64,000 nucleotides of DNA from Marinospirillum alkalitolerans (GTDB lineage: Bacteria > Pseudomonadota > Gammaproteobacteria > Pseudomonadales > Halomonadaceae). The DNA lies in the NCBI RefSeq assembly GCF_045055655.1, contig NZ_JBANFI010000004.1:62001-126000 (forward strand), read 5' to 3'. Shown piece by piece: positions 25,250 through 33,571 of the stretch. Each line of letters starts with the position of its first letter. The stretch's first letter is position 1. Under the pieces are notes generated by a model, which saw nothing but the letters and a program-made list of their open reading frames with translations, was not told the DNA's origin and did no database searches. The position numbers were made by a program, and so were the translations under genes.

Positions 25250-26779
25250 ATGGCAAAATACATCCTCCGAAATAGACACGGCAATACCTTTCATTGTCGC
25301 CTGAAAGTACCCAAAGCCCTTCGACCATTGACGGGCTTTTCAGAAGTCCGAAGATCCCTTCATACTGAGATAAGAGTGGAAGCCCTGAAGAGGGCTAGGC
25401 CGCTCAGAGTGGCGTTTGATATTTATCTTGAGAGATTACAGAAAATGACAGGGACTTGGACTCCTGAAGAGCTAGAGCAGCACCATAACGATTTGATCGA
25501 AAAAATGAATAAAGCAATTAGGTTCGATCCAGAAGCAACGAAAGACTTAACCCCTGACGAATTGCTAGAGTTTGCGGACGAGCTGGAAAAAACAGAAGCA
25601 TTAGCACGAGCAAAAAAACGCGAAGTAAAATTATCGGCAATGTTACCACCAGAGCAACCAGCACCACGCGAACGCTCAACAGAAAAAACCGAAAAAGTCA
25701 CACTGTTAGGGCTGGCAACTGAGCGGCTAGAGTGGCTAAACAAGACTGAACCACGACAGGAACGCAGCCGGAAAAGTACCGATCTGAAAGCAGCGATCAG
25801 ATACTGGGAAGAGTTCAAGGGTGACATCCCACTTCGTCACCTCAGACCGCAAATGGTCAGAGAGTTTGTGGACTGGCTTAAAACAAACGGCTACGCATAC
25901 AGCACTGTCAAAGACAGCATGGGCGCATTCCGGCGAATGTTAGAAAGAGCACAGACTGCAAAAGCTCACCATCTAAAAGGGGCCAATCCTTTTGCAGAAG
26001 TCGAAATCCCAAAACCTGACGATAGCCGAAAAGACAACGAAAAAAGAAAATGCTTTAGCGATTCCGAAACGCTAACTTTACTTGATGCAGTAAACGGCAA
26101 GTCCGGCACACTCTGCGCCGAATCAATAAAAAAAGAACCTTATTTACGCTGGATGCCGCTTCTGGCTACCTATAATGGTGCAAGAAATGGGGAGCTATTG
26201 TTCTTAACTGGTGGCGATGTTAAGCAATGCCCAAAGTCGGGAATATGGTTTGTAGAGTTTGCGAATAGAAAAGCAAACAATGGCGTTCTAGTGCAGTCAG
26301 TTAAAAATAAAAACTCCAGTCGAAAGGTTCCACTTCACAGCGAGATCATCAAAGCTGGTTTTCTTGATTACTGCAAGGGATTCGACAGCGAACAGTTTTT
26401 ATTTTGGGCCGAAGGCCGCTCACTGAGCAACGATGCACTAACCGCCGCAAGTGTGGAGAACTTCAGTAAAAAAGTCATCCATTCATTACGCGAAAAGGTT
26501 TTAATGCCGCTCGGCCTGCATGAATCGAATGTAAAAACCTTCTACTCACTACGTCACACTGTCATCAATCACCTGTACTGGAAACAATACGGGAAAATGA
26601 ACGGCGCAGAGCTATTTATGGCTTTGGAGGGGCTTGTAGGCCACTTAGATAAAGATGACCGCGCAGGGCTGGCGCTTATCACCAAACGGCACTATCTCAA
26701 AAACAAGATTGACCACTTGGAGAAATTAGCCGAGTTTGTCGAGTTGATCCACTACGACAGCGAAAACCCCACGACCTGA
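25250..26779 (+). CDS. Tyrosine recombinase (phage-type integrase)
   Basis: 509 residues from ATG 25250. The N-terminal block YILRNRHGNTFHCRLKVPKALRP resembles the DUF6538 arm-binding domain of long integrases. A core-binding SAM-like domain (about residues 150-260) is followed by the catalytic domain with Arg in YNGARNGELL, the second box YSLRHTVINHLY and the nucleophilic Tyr in TKRHYLKN near the C-terminus. It lies 80 bp inside attL, as expected for the enzyme that inserted this element. A GTG 51 bp upstream is an alternative start, but the family N-terminus begins at MAKYILRN. Confidence 0.9.
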   Translation: MAKYILRNRHGNTFHCRLKVPKALRPLTGFSEVRRSLHTEIRVEALKRARPLRVAFDIYLERLQKMTGTWTPEELEQHHNDLIEKMNKAIRFDPEATKDLTPDELLEFADELEKTEALARAKKREVKLSAMLPPEQPAPRERSTEKTEKVTLLGLATERLEWLNKTEPRQERSRKSTDLKAAIRYWEEFKGDIPLRHLRPQMVREFVDWLKTNGYAYSTVKDSMGAFRRMLERAQTAKAHHLKGANPFAEVEIPKPDDSRKDNEKRKCFSDSETLTLLDAVNGKSGTLCAESIKKEPYLRWMPLLATYNGARNGELLFLTGGDVKQCPKSGIWFVEFANRKANNGVLVQSVKNKNSSRKVPLHSEIIKAGFLDYCKGFDSEQFLFWAEGRSLSNDALTAASVENFSKKVIHSLREKVLMPLGLHESNVKTFYSLRHTVINHLYWKQYGKMNGAELFMALEGLVGHLDKDDRAGLALITKRHYLKNKIDHLEKLAEFVELIHYDSENPTT

Positions 26780-26890
26780 TCCAAACAAGCCATTGCAAAG
26801 GAGGCGCTAAAATTTAGCCCCCTATACTGGCAACTAGCAAAACGCCACATCAGCAATGGCTTGTAAACCCCTCAAATCCTATGCCGGACT

Positions 26891-27008
26891 GGTATCAATA
26901 ATCGACCGATTAATGACACCGGAAAAAGTGCGTCCTATCAGGTATCAACAAAATAGCGCTGCAGTATTTTTGATACCATCTTATACTTAGACCACCTTTT
27001 ATGATACC
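26891..27008. promoter_or_regulatory. res-like site: repeated GGTATCA/TGATACC
   Basis: In the 247-bp gap before the serine recombinase gene, GGTATCA occurs at 26891 and 26941 and its complement TGATACC at 26971 and 27002. The inner pair makes a 37-bp imperfect inverted repeat (26941-26977). Such clustered dyads just upstream of a resolvase gene look like recombination subsites that also serve as the operator. Confidence 0.55.
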
Positions 27009-27026
27009 AACAACGAGACTACAGCC

Positions 27027-27599
27027 ATGACACGCACCTTTGCCTATTGCCGTGTATCAACCACCGAACAAACTACTGAGAATCAGGTTCAAGCACTAAA
27101 AGCAGCAGGCTATGACATTCAGCCTAACCGCATCATCAGTGAAACCATTTCGGGAAGTGTGCAGGCAAGCCAGCGCCCAGAGTTTGCTAGGTTGCTGGAC
27201 AAGCTGGAGCATGGCGATAGCCTTATAGTCCTGAAGCTGGATCGACTCGGACGGGACAACATCGACATTCAGCAGACCATCACTTCACTGCAAGAGCGCG
27301 GCATCAGTGTTCAGAGTCTCGATCTACCAAAAATGGACATTGCCAGTAGCTCAGGCCGCCTTATGCTTCAGATGTTTAGCGCCTTCGCCGAATTTGAGCG
27401 CAACCGTATCCGAGAGCGCACAGCAGAGGGCTTAGAACGCGCCAAAGCCGAAGGAAAGAAATTAGGTAGACCAGAAGCAACGAGCACCACTAAAGCAGTC
27501 CAAGCAGCTAAAGCAGAGGGCTTGAGTCAGTCAAAAGCAGCGGCAAAACTAGGGCTTTCAATTCCCACCATCAAACGCCACTGGAACAAGATAGCATAG
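27027..27599 (+). CDS. Serine recombinase (resolvase/invertase family)
   Basis: 190 residues. Catalytic Ser in YCRVSTTEQ (residue 11), the conserved LVVxKLDRLGR motif (LIVLKLDRLGRD), the E-helix region MLQMFSAFAEFERNRIRERTAEGLERAKAEGKKLGRP, and a C-terminal helix-turn-helix (GLSQSKAAAKLGLSIPTIKRHW). This is the Tn3/Hin layout. Its job may be resolving multimers of the excised element or inverting a segment. It lies just downstream of a cluster of inverted GGTATCA repeats. Confidence 0.92.
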   Translation: MTRTFAYCRVSTTEQTTENQVQALKAAGYDIQPNRIISETISGSVQASQRPEFARLLDKLEHGDSLIVLKLDRLGRDNIDIQQTITSLQERGISVQSLDLPKMDIASSSGRLMLQMFSAFAEFERNRIRERTAEGLERAKAEGKKLGRPEATSTTKAVQAAKAEGLSQSKAAAKLGLSIPTIKRHWNKIA

Positions 27600-27751
27600 T
27601 CATTAACACGAGGGGGTGAACGAATCGTTCCCCCACGTCCGGCCACAACCAGCGCCAGCACCAAAAAAAATATACCAACCGCACCACCCTTGCTATGTAC
27701 CGTGAATCGCGCATATTCTTGTGAAACACTAACGATATTAGGGGACTCTAA

Positions 27752-28195
27752 ATGGTGGAAGGCAAGAAGCGTGCGAAAACTGACGTAGAACGTGCAAAAG
27801 CTCACATTGAAAGGATGAAGCAGCAGGGCATACACAAAGCCTTCTTCAAAATTCATAAGGATGATCTGAAGGTTTTACAGGCACTGGCAAAGTCACACGG
27901 CATAACTCAGAACGAATTAATAGGCACTATGCTTGCTGGTCAAGTTAAAGCCTTAATGCAGGTAGAAGGAATCGTAGAGGTGCTGCCAGCAGAAGCCGCC
28001 TCACTGATCCGACACAAAGCACGACTTTTAATCAGTGAAGGTCATGGTATTTTGTCGCTGATGGAACAGATCGGCTCCCAAACAGTTGAAAAAATGGCCG
28101 AATCACTCCCAGCCGATGAAGCCGAATCACTCCGTAAAAAGTACGATTTCTACAACCTCCAGAACCTCCGTGAAGCTCAGGAAGGTGCAGCATGA
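27752..28195 (+). CDS. Unknown small protein, possibly ribbon-helix-helix
   Basis: 147 residues, no confident family. A basic, charged start (MVEGKKRAKTDVERAKAHIERMKQQGI) is followed by FFKIHKDDLKVLQALAKSHGITQNELIGTML, which has the spacing of a ribbon-helix-helix DNA-binding motif. The rest is helical. It is the first gene of a coupled set: its TGA overlaps the ATG of the next gene. A GGGG sequence sits 7 bp before the start. A DNA-binding copy-control or partition role is possible but not shown. Confidence 0.6.
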   Translation: MVEGKKRAKTDVERAKAHIERMKQQGIHKAFFKIHKDDLKVLQALAKSHGITQNELIGTMLAGQVKALMQVEGIVEVLPAEAASLIRHKARLLISEGHGILSLMEQIGSQTVEKMAESLPADEAESLRKKYDFYNLQNLREAQEGAA

Positions 28196-28572
28196 GCGCC
28201 GGACTGTTTACCCACCTAAAAGGCTCAGATCTTGCCGCTAGACTTTCCCAGCCCTCCCAGATCTGCCACGCGCTGGACGACCTCAAAGCCATGCATGATG
28301 AAGACGGCCATTGGCTGACAACAACAGCAGCGGTCATTTACTGCGCGGCACAGACCAAAAGGCCGGACATTGAGTGGCACAGCATCCTGATGGAAAACCG
28401 CCGATCACAGTCAGGGCTTGAATCAGTGGTGGCAACTGGTAAACGCATCAGAGGCAATGCAAACAGACTTGGGAAAATCTTCTGTTTGCGAGTCAACAGA
28501 AAAGCCTATTACCGCCAGTCTGATCTGGATGAATGGCTGGCCCAGCTACACAAATCAATGCGCCTACAGTGA
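28192..28572 (+). CDS. Unknown small protein with excisionase-like C-terminus
   Basis: 126 residues, not recognised as a whole. The C-terminal third (GKRIRGNANRLGKIFCLRVNRKAYYRQSDLDEWLAQL) looks like the wing and last helix of excisionase or MerR-like HTH proteins, where a Tyr and DLDEWL close the domain. The start overlaps the preceding stop (ATGA) and the next gene begins 7 bp downstream, so three small genes are probably co-translated. It might direct excision of the element, which otherwise has no visible excisionase. Confidence 0.55.
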   Translation: MSAGLFTHLKGSDLAARLSQPSQICHALDDLKAMHDEDGHWLTTTAAVIYCAAQTKRPDIEWHSILMENRRSQSGLESVVATGKRIRGNANRLGKIFCLRVNRKAYYRQSDLDEWLAQLHKSMRLQ

Positions 28573-28579
28573 GGCCGGA

Positions 28580-29164
28580 ATGATGAAGCACGCCAACATC
28601 ACTCAGATCAAGAAGGCGCTGGCGCTCAGATCCATAGGCATGACCCGTGCGGCCATTGCCGAAAAGACCGGACTATCACCAGCAACTCTAAGCCGCATAT
28701 TCAAACGGTTCAACGCCCCCAAAGGTGCAGCAGTTGAGCGACTGGCAAGAGAAGCCCAGAGCGAGCTTTTAGACAAGTTGAACAACAATCAAGCCCTGAG
28801 ACTTGAGATAGCAAAGCTCTTGCATGAAGACATGGCTCTAACGCGCCTGATCCGTGAAAAGATCGCGGATTCATTGGAAGCACTAGACACCACAAGTCCA
28901 GAAGCCGCCGCCGTCAACCTCAGAGCATTGAACAGCGCAGCCAGCGCCATGATCACCGCTCAGAAGACCGCACGGATTGCGCTTGGGGCCGAATCCATCA
29001 CCGATGAAGAAGTTATGCCAGTGCTGAGGATTGAAACCCTAACAGACACTGATATAGCCCAACTGAGAAGAAACCAGCAGGAAGCATACGCTGCCCTGAA
29101 TGGTGACTCAGAACTGGCTAATGAAGATAAGCAAGAGAATGCAGAATTAAAACAAGCGAGCTGA
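28580..29164 (+). CDS. HTH protein of unknown function
   Basis: 194 residues from ATG 28580 (a second ATG follows directly). An N-terminal helix-turn-helix (KALALRSIGMTRAAIAEKTGLSPATLSRIFKRF) precedes a long helical region and the segment ALNSAASAMITAQKTARIALGAES, which recalls phage small-terminase-like proteins; the acidic tail is probably disordered. No large terminase is present, so a regulatory role is as likely. The frame stays open 162 bp upstream, overlapping the previous gene, but a GAGG site supports this start. Confidence 0.6.
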   Translation: MMKHANITQIKKALALRSIGMTRAAIAEKTGLSPATLSRIFKRFNAPKGAAVERLAREAQSELLDKLNNNQALRLEIAKLLHEDMALTRLIREKIADSLEALDTTSPEAAAVNLRALNSAASAMITAQKTARIALGAESITDEEVMPVLRIETLTDTDIAQLRRNQQEAYAALNGDSELANEDKQENAELKQAS

Positions 29165-29347
29165 TGCCGGACTGATTCAGAACTGATACCAGAGTGATCC
29201 GGTTTTGTCATATCCAAAATAGAAAACGTAGCTACCTGATCCCCATGCTTTCACGGTCTACGGTTAATTTTGAAAATCAGGCAAAGCAGGCAAAAAAAAG
29301 CCAACCCTAAGAGGTCGGCCACAAGAAATTTACGAGTCAATTTTACC

Positions 29348-30193
29348 ATGAAACAAGCCAAAAGTATCACCCTGAAACCAGATGCAGCCCGATTATTCAA
29401 CACCAAAAAGGTAGACAAAAAGTGCGTGGCAGCGGTACGCAAACAAAACCGCCTTATGCTAGACGCTGCAAAGGCTAAAGCCCAACTTCAGAAGCTCTTT
29501 TTAGGTGTAGACCCAGTATATAGTACAGGGAACCCTCCTCTATCCTCAGAGAATCGCTTTCAGCAACAGAATACCAAAGCTCCAGCGTGGCGATTCATCA
29601 GCACGGCTAACGCCGTGTTCATGAATCACTACGCAATGAAGAAAATGGAAACAGAGCACCTAAAATCCATGCCTTTCACATTCAACATAACATCCGGTCT
29701 GCTTGAAAAAGCAAGCGCCAGTAAAAAGCCCCTATCTAGCTACCTGCTGAAACGCCTCAGAGAGGCGTTACAGCGAGAGCTACGCAGGGAAGTGGATTTT
29801 TACTTTGTAATTGAGGTTTCAGGCGAATATAGGAACAAGACACCACATTTACACGGCGAAATCTTGCTTACAAGGCGCGAAATAGACCTGACGCACACCA
29901 ACCTACGACATCCAGACGAAAGACCCGTACACGCCGCTTTTCACTCGATTAACGACTATTCGGATAATAATCTGAAAAACTCTGCTTTTATGCTGAAACA
30001 GGTTCCCACCGATGCCGGATGGCCTAACTACTTAACAAAAGAGTTGGGTTTTACGCGCCTTTATACAGGGAATCCGGTAGCTGAGACGCTGAGAGTTACC
30101 AGAACAGCGAAAGACATTTACCGCGAACACTTCAACGCAGCAGGTCTTAAAAATACAAATAACTTGGTGAATAGCGAGCCACCTATAATTTGA
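29348..30193 (+). CDS. HUH-type replication initiator / nicking endonuclease
   Basis: 281 residues from ATG 29348. The core has the metal-binding HUH motif in TPHLHGEILL (His167-His169), preceded by a strand FYFVIEVSGEYRN, and a candidate catalytic Tyr with Lys in PNYLTKEL (Tyr228, Lys231), the YxxK form seen in rolling-circle Rep proteins and related single-strand nickases. Such enzymes cut one strand and stay covalently joined to it. The order and spacing support the fold; the exact family (inovirus gp2-like, plasmid Rep or other) is not settled. A TTG start at 29270 would add 26 residues. Confidence 0.7.
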   Translation: MKQAKSITLKPDAARLFNTKKVDKKCVAAVRKQNRLMLDAAKAKAQLQKLFLGVDPVYSTGNPPLSSENRFQQQNTKAPAWRFISTANAVFMNHYAMKKMETEHLKSMPFTFNITSGLLEKASASKKPLSSYLLKRLREALQRELRREVDFYFVIEVSGEYRNKTPHLHGEILLTRREIDLTHTNLRHPDERPVHAAFHSINDYSDNNLKNSAFMLKQVPTDAGWPNYLTKELGFTRLYTGNPVAETLRVTRTAKDIYREHFNAAGLKNTNNLVNSEPPII

Positions 30194-30359
30194 AATTATA
30201 AACAAACGCAAAAACAATAAAAATTTGAAATAAATATGGCCTTATAGCAATCAAAACTCATTTCTAAATCTTCTATCAAAGCTTCACATCTGCTTATCAA
30301 TTACAGATAATAAGCCACCAAAAAAATATCTTGCTTTGACTATTTCATAAGGAACAATC

Positions 30360-30710
30360 ATGAAAAAGGCTTTATCGGTTTTGTTAGCTGGCAGTCTTTT
30401 GTTTGCAACTGACGCACTGGCGCTAAGTGAGCGTCTTGTTGGCAATCTGTCTCTTCATACAGTCAATCAGTATTGTAACTTGGTGGGGCGTCAGGCGTTT
30501 ACTATTGCCAGATTCAGGCACATTCACAATGTGCCTATTTCTGAGCTTAGAGAGAGTCTGAGTGAACGGTTTTTTGATAACAATATCGGGATGATTAATT
30601 ACATTTACAGTTATCGGCCCAACCCTCTCAATGCCGAAATATATGCTGAACAAGCCGAGTTAGTGGCTAAGATTGACTGCCTTGAATATCATCTGCCTCA
30701 TGTCCGCTAA
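30360..30710 (+). CDS. Small exported protein of unknown function
   Basis: 116 residues with a clear Sec signal peptide (MKKALSVLLAGSLLFATDALA) and a mature part of about 95 residues with two cysteines (QYCNLV and KIDCLEY) that could form one disulfide. No family recognised. The 166 bp upstream are very A+T-rich and a strong AAGGA site lies 7 bp before the ATG, suggesting its own promoter. It is the only exported product of the element and could be a surface, exclusion or effector protein. Confidence 0.65.
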   Translation: MKKALSVLLAGSLLFATDALALSERLVGNLSLHTVNQYCNLVGRQAFTIARFRHIHNVPISELRESLSERFFDNNIGMINYIYSYRPNPLNAEIYAEQAELVAKIDCLEYHLPHVR

Positions 30711-30736
30711 TCTGGCGTTTTAAGTCCCCCCAAAGG

Positions 30737-30762
30737 CGAGTAAGTTATCAATAATTTACTCG
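30737..30762 (+). terminator. Possible terminator in the element
   Basis: Stem CGAGTAA (30737-30743) and TTACTCG (30756-30762) with a 12-nt loop, followed by TCACCTTTAT. Stem is perfect but the T-tract is poor. Confidence 0.4.
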
Positions 30763-30809
30763 TCACCTTTATATTATTCAGTCGAGATATAAACCGGAGC
30801 AGTTTAACA

Positions 30810-31322
30810 ATGAACGATACAAGCGCCAGCTTCCAACCAATCAGTTTTGACCAGCTTTGTAACGCTCTATTTGAAGCCACTGAGGGCATTTCAGGGGAGA
30901 CCCTTATCCAACAGTACGATGCAGACGAAAACGGCTCATACGCACGAGTGAGCCACATTCACCGCAAGAACGGGACAGATTACGCATTGATTCAACTAGA
31001 AGAACATGCGGCCATGACTCAGGACTTCACCACCGCCAGCATCACTAAGGCGATTCAGCACCTACAGCAAGCCAGCCGCTACCGTCCTGACAAGGTTCTA
31101 TCAGTCGCAAGGTTTATCAACCGGAACCATAAGCACTCGTTTACACTGAGCGAGCAGCAACAAGACATAATCAACGTGACACACAAAGGTGTCACCCTGA
31201 AGTGCAACACCCGCAACAAGAACAGAAAAAATCTTTTAAATCAGTTAATTGCAACATCAAAAAAACAAATTCCTCACTCCGGCGGGGTGTTTCGTTTGTG
31301 CTTAAAAAAACAAGCTTCATAA
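30810..31322 (+). CDS. Unknown protein whose frame crosses attR
   Basis: 170 residues, no family recognised; soluble and mixed charge. The last 15 residues (HSGGVFRLCLKKQAS) are encoded by the 21-bp direct repeat and by chromosomal DNA beyond it. In the excised circle the same frame would run through the repeat into the sequence now right of attL and stop at 25172-25174, ending HSGGVFRF. The C-terminus therefore depends on whether the element is integrated. The Shine-Dalgarno (CGGAG) is weak but present. Confidence 0.6.
   Translation: MNDTSASFQPISFDQLCNALFEATEGISGETLIQQYDADENGSYARVSHIHRKNGTDYALIQLEEHAAMTQDFTTASITKAIQHLQQASRYRPDKVLSVARFINRNHKHSFTLSEQQQDIINVTHKGVTLKCNTRNKNRKNLLNQLIATSKKQIPHSGGVFRLCLKKQAS
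31277..31297 (+). repeat. attR of 6.1-kb element
   Basis: Exact 21-bp copy of 25150-25170. Here the left arm of the terminator hairpin is missing (ATTCCTCA precedes the repeat), showing this is the junction brought by the element. Confidence 0.85.
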
Positions 31323-31365
31323 TTGACACTGAGAAACACGCCCGCTAATGTAGATACGTACGTAT
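31323..31365 (+). promoter_or_regulatory. mazEF promoter with palindromic operator
   Basis: TTGACA (31323-31328), a 17-bp spacer and TAATGT (31346-31351) form a near-consensus promoter. A perfect 12-bp palindrome ATACGTACGTAT (31354-31365) lies at the expected transcription start, a likely operator for autoregulation by MazE or MazEF. Confidence 0.75.
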
Positions 31366-31388
31366 AAACACCCAATCGAGGGCTCGTC

Positions 31389-31652
31389 ATGCAAAGTGAG
31401 ATCAAGCGCTGGGGCAACAGTGCCGCAGTTAGATTATCGAGCAAAATTTTGGCTCAAGCACAACTTAAGGTGTCGAGCCCTATTCGTATCGAAGTCCAGT
31501 CTGGAAAAATCCTCATCGAAGCAGCGCCTCAAACTCAGCGTCAACCCAAACTTCCGTTCTCAGAAGCCGATTTACTCAATAGTCTAGATGCTCATTCTGC
31601 TCATGCCGACATACTAGCTCAACCCTCAGCTACCGAGCTTCCTAATGGCTGA
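31389..31652 (+). CDS. mazE: MazE/PemI-type antitoxin
   Basis: 87 residues. The N-terminal half is an AbrB/MazE swapped-hairpin DNA-binding domain (SEIKRWGNSAAVRLSSKILAQAQL, the IKRWGNSxAVRL pattern being diagnostic), and the C-terminal half is flexible and would wrap the toxin. It overlaps the toxin gene by 8 bp. Antitoxin and complex usually repress their own promoter, and a perfect palindrome covers the predicted start site. It lies just outside attR, so it belongs to the chromosome or to an older insertion. Confidence 0.9.
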   Translation: MQSEIKRWGNSAAVRLSSKILAQAQLKVSSPIRIEVQSGKILIEAAPQTQRQPKLPFSEADLLNSLDAHSAHADILAQPSATELPNG

Positions 31653-32016
31653 GCTTATACCAGATCGCAACGATATTATTTGGCTAGATTTTGAGCCTAC
31701 GAAGGGCAAAGAGATCGGCAAATATCGACCCGCGCTTGTTTTGTCGTCCAGACAACATAATAAACAAACCGGTCTGCTTATCTGCTGCCCTATTAGCACA
31801 AGCATTCGCGGTGCAATCACCGAAGTGCCTATTGATAGCCTCGAAAAGCCTTCAGTCGTCGCGGCCAACCTTGTGCAGACCCTATCCTGGAAGGATCGTA
31901 AGGCAAGTTTGATTACCCAAGCAGAAGAAGGTGTCATGGAACAAGTTCTATTTCGCCTTCTTCCGTTGATTGGAGCGGACAGCATCATCGAAAGGCTGGC
32001 TGAAGAGAGAGATTAA
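31645..32016 (+). CDS. mazF: MazF/PemK-type endoribonuclease toxin
   Basis: 123 residues. The motif DRNDIIWLDFEPTKGKEIGKYRPALVLSSRQHN with the conserved Arg-Pro-Ala, the strand LLICCPISTSIRG and the C-terminal helix are those of MazF/PemK mRNA interferases, which cut RNA at short sequences. Start overlaps the antitoxin stop, giving translational coupling in the usual antitoxin-toxin order. A strong terminator follows 40 bp downstream, so the pair is a closed operon. Confidence 0.92.
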   Translation: MAELIPDRNDIIWLDFEPTKGKEIGKYRPALVLSSRQHNKQTGLLICCPISTSIRGAITEVPIDSLEKPSVVAANLVQTLSWKDRKASLITQAEEGVMEQVLFRLLPLIGADSIIERLAEERD

Positions 32017-32053
32017 TGCTGGTCACCAGCTAGAACAGCAAAGGCCAGATAGC

Positions 32054-32084
32054 AAAAAGGCAAGTCATCACAACTTGCCTTTTT
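32054..32084. terminator. Bidirectional terminator mazF/rimO
   Basis: 12-bp stem AAAAAGGCAAGT/ACTTGCCTTTTT with a 7-nt loop; A-rich on one side and T-rich on the other, between convergent genes. Confidence 0.9.
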
Positions 32085-32100
32085 TCATTCAAAATGGCTG

Positions 32101-33435
32101 TTAAAGCGGCCGACCCCACAAATCATGCTCATCGGCATCGGTCACTTCAACCATCAAGCGCTGACCTGGCTTCAGGTGCGTCTGATCCAGCAGATAGATC
32201 AACCCATCAATTTCAGGTGCATCCGCTTGTGTGCGTGCAACAGCGCCATCGTCACCCACATCATCCACCAGCACTTCTAAATGGCGGCCGATTTTACGCT
32301 GGAGTTTTGCAGCACTAATCTGAGCCTGCTTTTCCATAAAGCGCGCTAAACGCTCTTCTTTTACTTCTTCTGCAACTGGGTTAGGCAGATCGTTTGCTGT
32401 CGCGCCTTCAACCGGAGAATAGGTAAAGCAGCCAACACGATCTAACTGAGCCTCATCGAGGAAATCAAGCAGATACTCGAAATGGGCCTCTGTTTCACCC
32501 GGGAAACCGACGATAAAGGTAGAACGCAGTGTTAAATCTGGACAGAGAGCACGCCAAGAAAGAATGCGCTCAAGGGTTTTCTCACTGGCAGCAGGACGTT
32601 TCATCGACTTCAGCACTTCAGGATGGGCATGCTGGAAAGGAATATCCAAATACGGCAGGATCAGGCCTTCTGCCATCAAGGGCAAGATATCATTGACATG
32701 CGGGTAGGGATAAACATAGTGCATCCGAACCCAAGCGCCGAGCTGACCTAATTCCTGACACAGCTCTTTCATGCGCGTTTTCACTGGGCGGCCTTGGTAA
32801 AAACCACTACGGTATTTTAAATCGACGCCATAGGCACTGGTATCTTGAGATACCACCAAAAGCTCCTGCACACCCGCCTTCACTAAGCGCTCGGCCTCGC
32901 CCAATACATCTCCAATCGGGCGTGAAACCAGATCACCACGCATCGAAGGAATAATGCAAAAGCTGCAGCGGTGGTTACAGCCCTCTGAAATTTTCAGATA
33001 GGAATAATGACGCGGTGTCAGCTTAATACCCTGCGGCGGCATCAGGTCGATGTAAGGGTTATGCTCTTTCATCGGTGGTAAATACTGGTGCACCGCTTGC
33101 ACCACCTGCTCATATTGCTGCGGCCCAGTCACCGCCAACACCTGCGGATGTAGCTCACGGATGGTCGCTTCTTCAACACCCATGCAGCCAGTCACAATCA
33201 CCTTGCCATTTTCATTCAAGGCTTCACCTATCGCTTCAAGCGACTCAGCCTTAGCGGCATCAATAAAACCACAGGTATTGACGACCACCAGATCGGCATC
33301 TTCATAGGTGGGCACCAGGTCATAACCTTCACCACGTAATTGGGTCAAGATACGCTCAGAATCCACCAAAGCCTTAGGACAACCTAAACTGATAAAACCA
33401 ACACGGGGCGCTGCGGGAGTAGAAGAAACGGACAT
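32101..33435 (-). CDS. rimO: Ribosomal protein S12 methylthiotransferase
   Basis: Radical-SAM enzyme that beta-methylthiolates an Asp of ribosomal protein S12. 444 residues: UPF0004 domain (GFISLGCPKALVDSERI with its [4Fe-4S] cysteines, including VVNTCGFIDAAKAESLEAI and GCMG), the radical-SAM cluster motif CNHRCSFCIIP, and a C-terminal TRAM domain. The GCPKALVDSE start separates RimO from MiaB. Stand-alone leftward gene with its terminator shared with mazF. Confidence 0.95.
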   Translation of the reverse strand: MSVSSTPAAPRVGFISLGCPKALVDSERILTQLRGEGYDLVPTYEDADLVVVNTCGFIDAAKAESLEAIGEALNENGKVIVTGCMGVEEATIRELHPQVLAVTGPQQYEQVVQAVHQYLPPMKEHNPYIDLMPPQGIKLTPRHYSYLKISEGCNHRCSFCIIPSMRGDLVSRPIGDVLGEAERLVKAGVQELLVVSQDTSAYGVDLKYRSGFYQGRPVKTRMKELCQELGQLGAWVRMHYVYPYPHVNDILPLMAEGLILPYLDIPFQHAHPEVLKSMKRPAASEKTLERILSWRALCPDLTLRSTFIVGFPGETEAHFEYLLDFLDEAQLDRVGCFTYSPVEGATANDLPNPVAEEVKEERLARFMEKQAQISAAKLQRKIGRHLEVLVDDVGDDGAVARTQADAPEIDGLIYLLDQTHLKPGQRLMVEVTDADEHDLWGRPL

Positions 33436-33571
33436 GAAAGCGTTACACTATGTAGGGAGTAAAAAAATGAGTGGGCTATTTTAACGCGCCCGAAGCCTCA
33501 GGTCACGCTTTCCCCTGAGATCCATCGCGAGCTGGCCTCACCGTCCTTGGCATTTTCCTAGGTAAATAAAA

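Larger units (their letters stand above)
25150..31297. mobile_element. 6.1-kb integrated element (tyrosine integrase, resolvase, HUH protein)
   Basis: Bounded by a perfect 21-bp direct repeat. It encodes, in order and all on the plus strand, a tyrosine recombinase, a serine recombinase, a small RHH-like protein, a small helix-turn-helix-like protein, a larger HTH protein, a HUH-motif replication/nicking protein, a secreted protein and an unknown protein whose reading frame crosses the right junction. No capsid, packaging or conjugation genes are recognisable. The internal sequence is more A+T-rich than the flanks. It could be an integrated rolling-circle plasmid, a phage satellite or a decayed prophage. 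Confidence 0.8.

Noticed and set aside
28418..28579. Upstream extension of the HTH gene at 28580
   Set aside because: It overlaps the previous gene in another frame and lacks a ribosome site.
28580..29164. Small terminase subunit of a tailed phage
   Set aside because: Only a loose resemblance; no large terminase, portal or capsid gene in the element.
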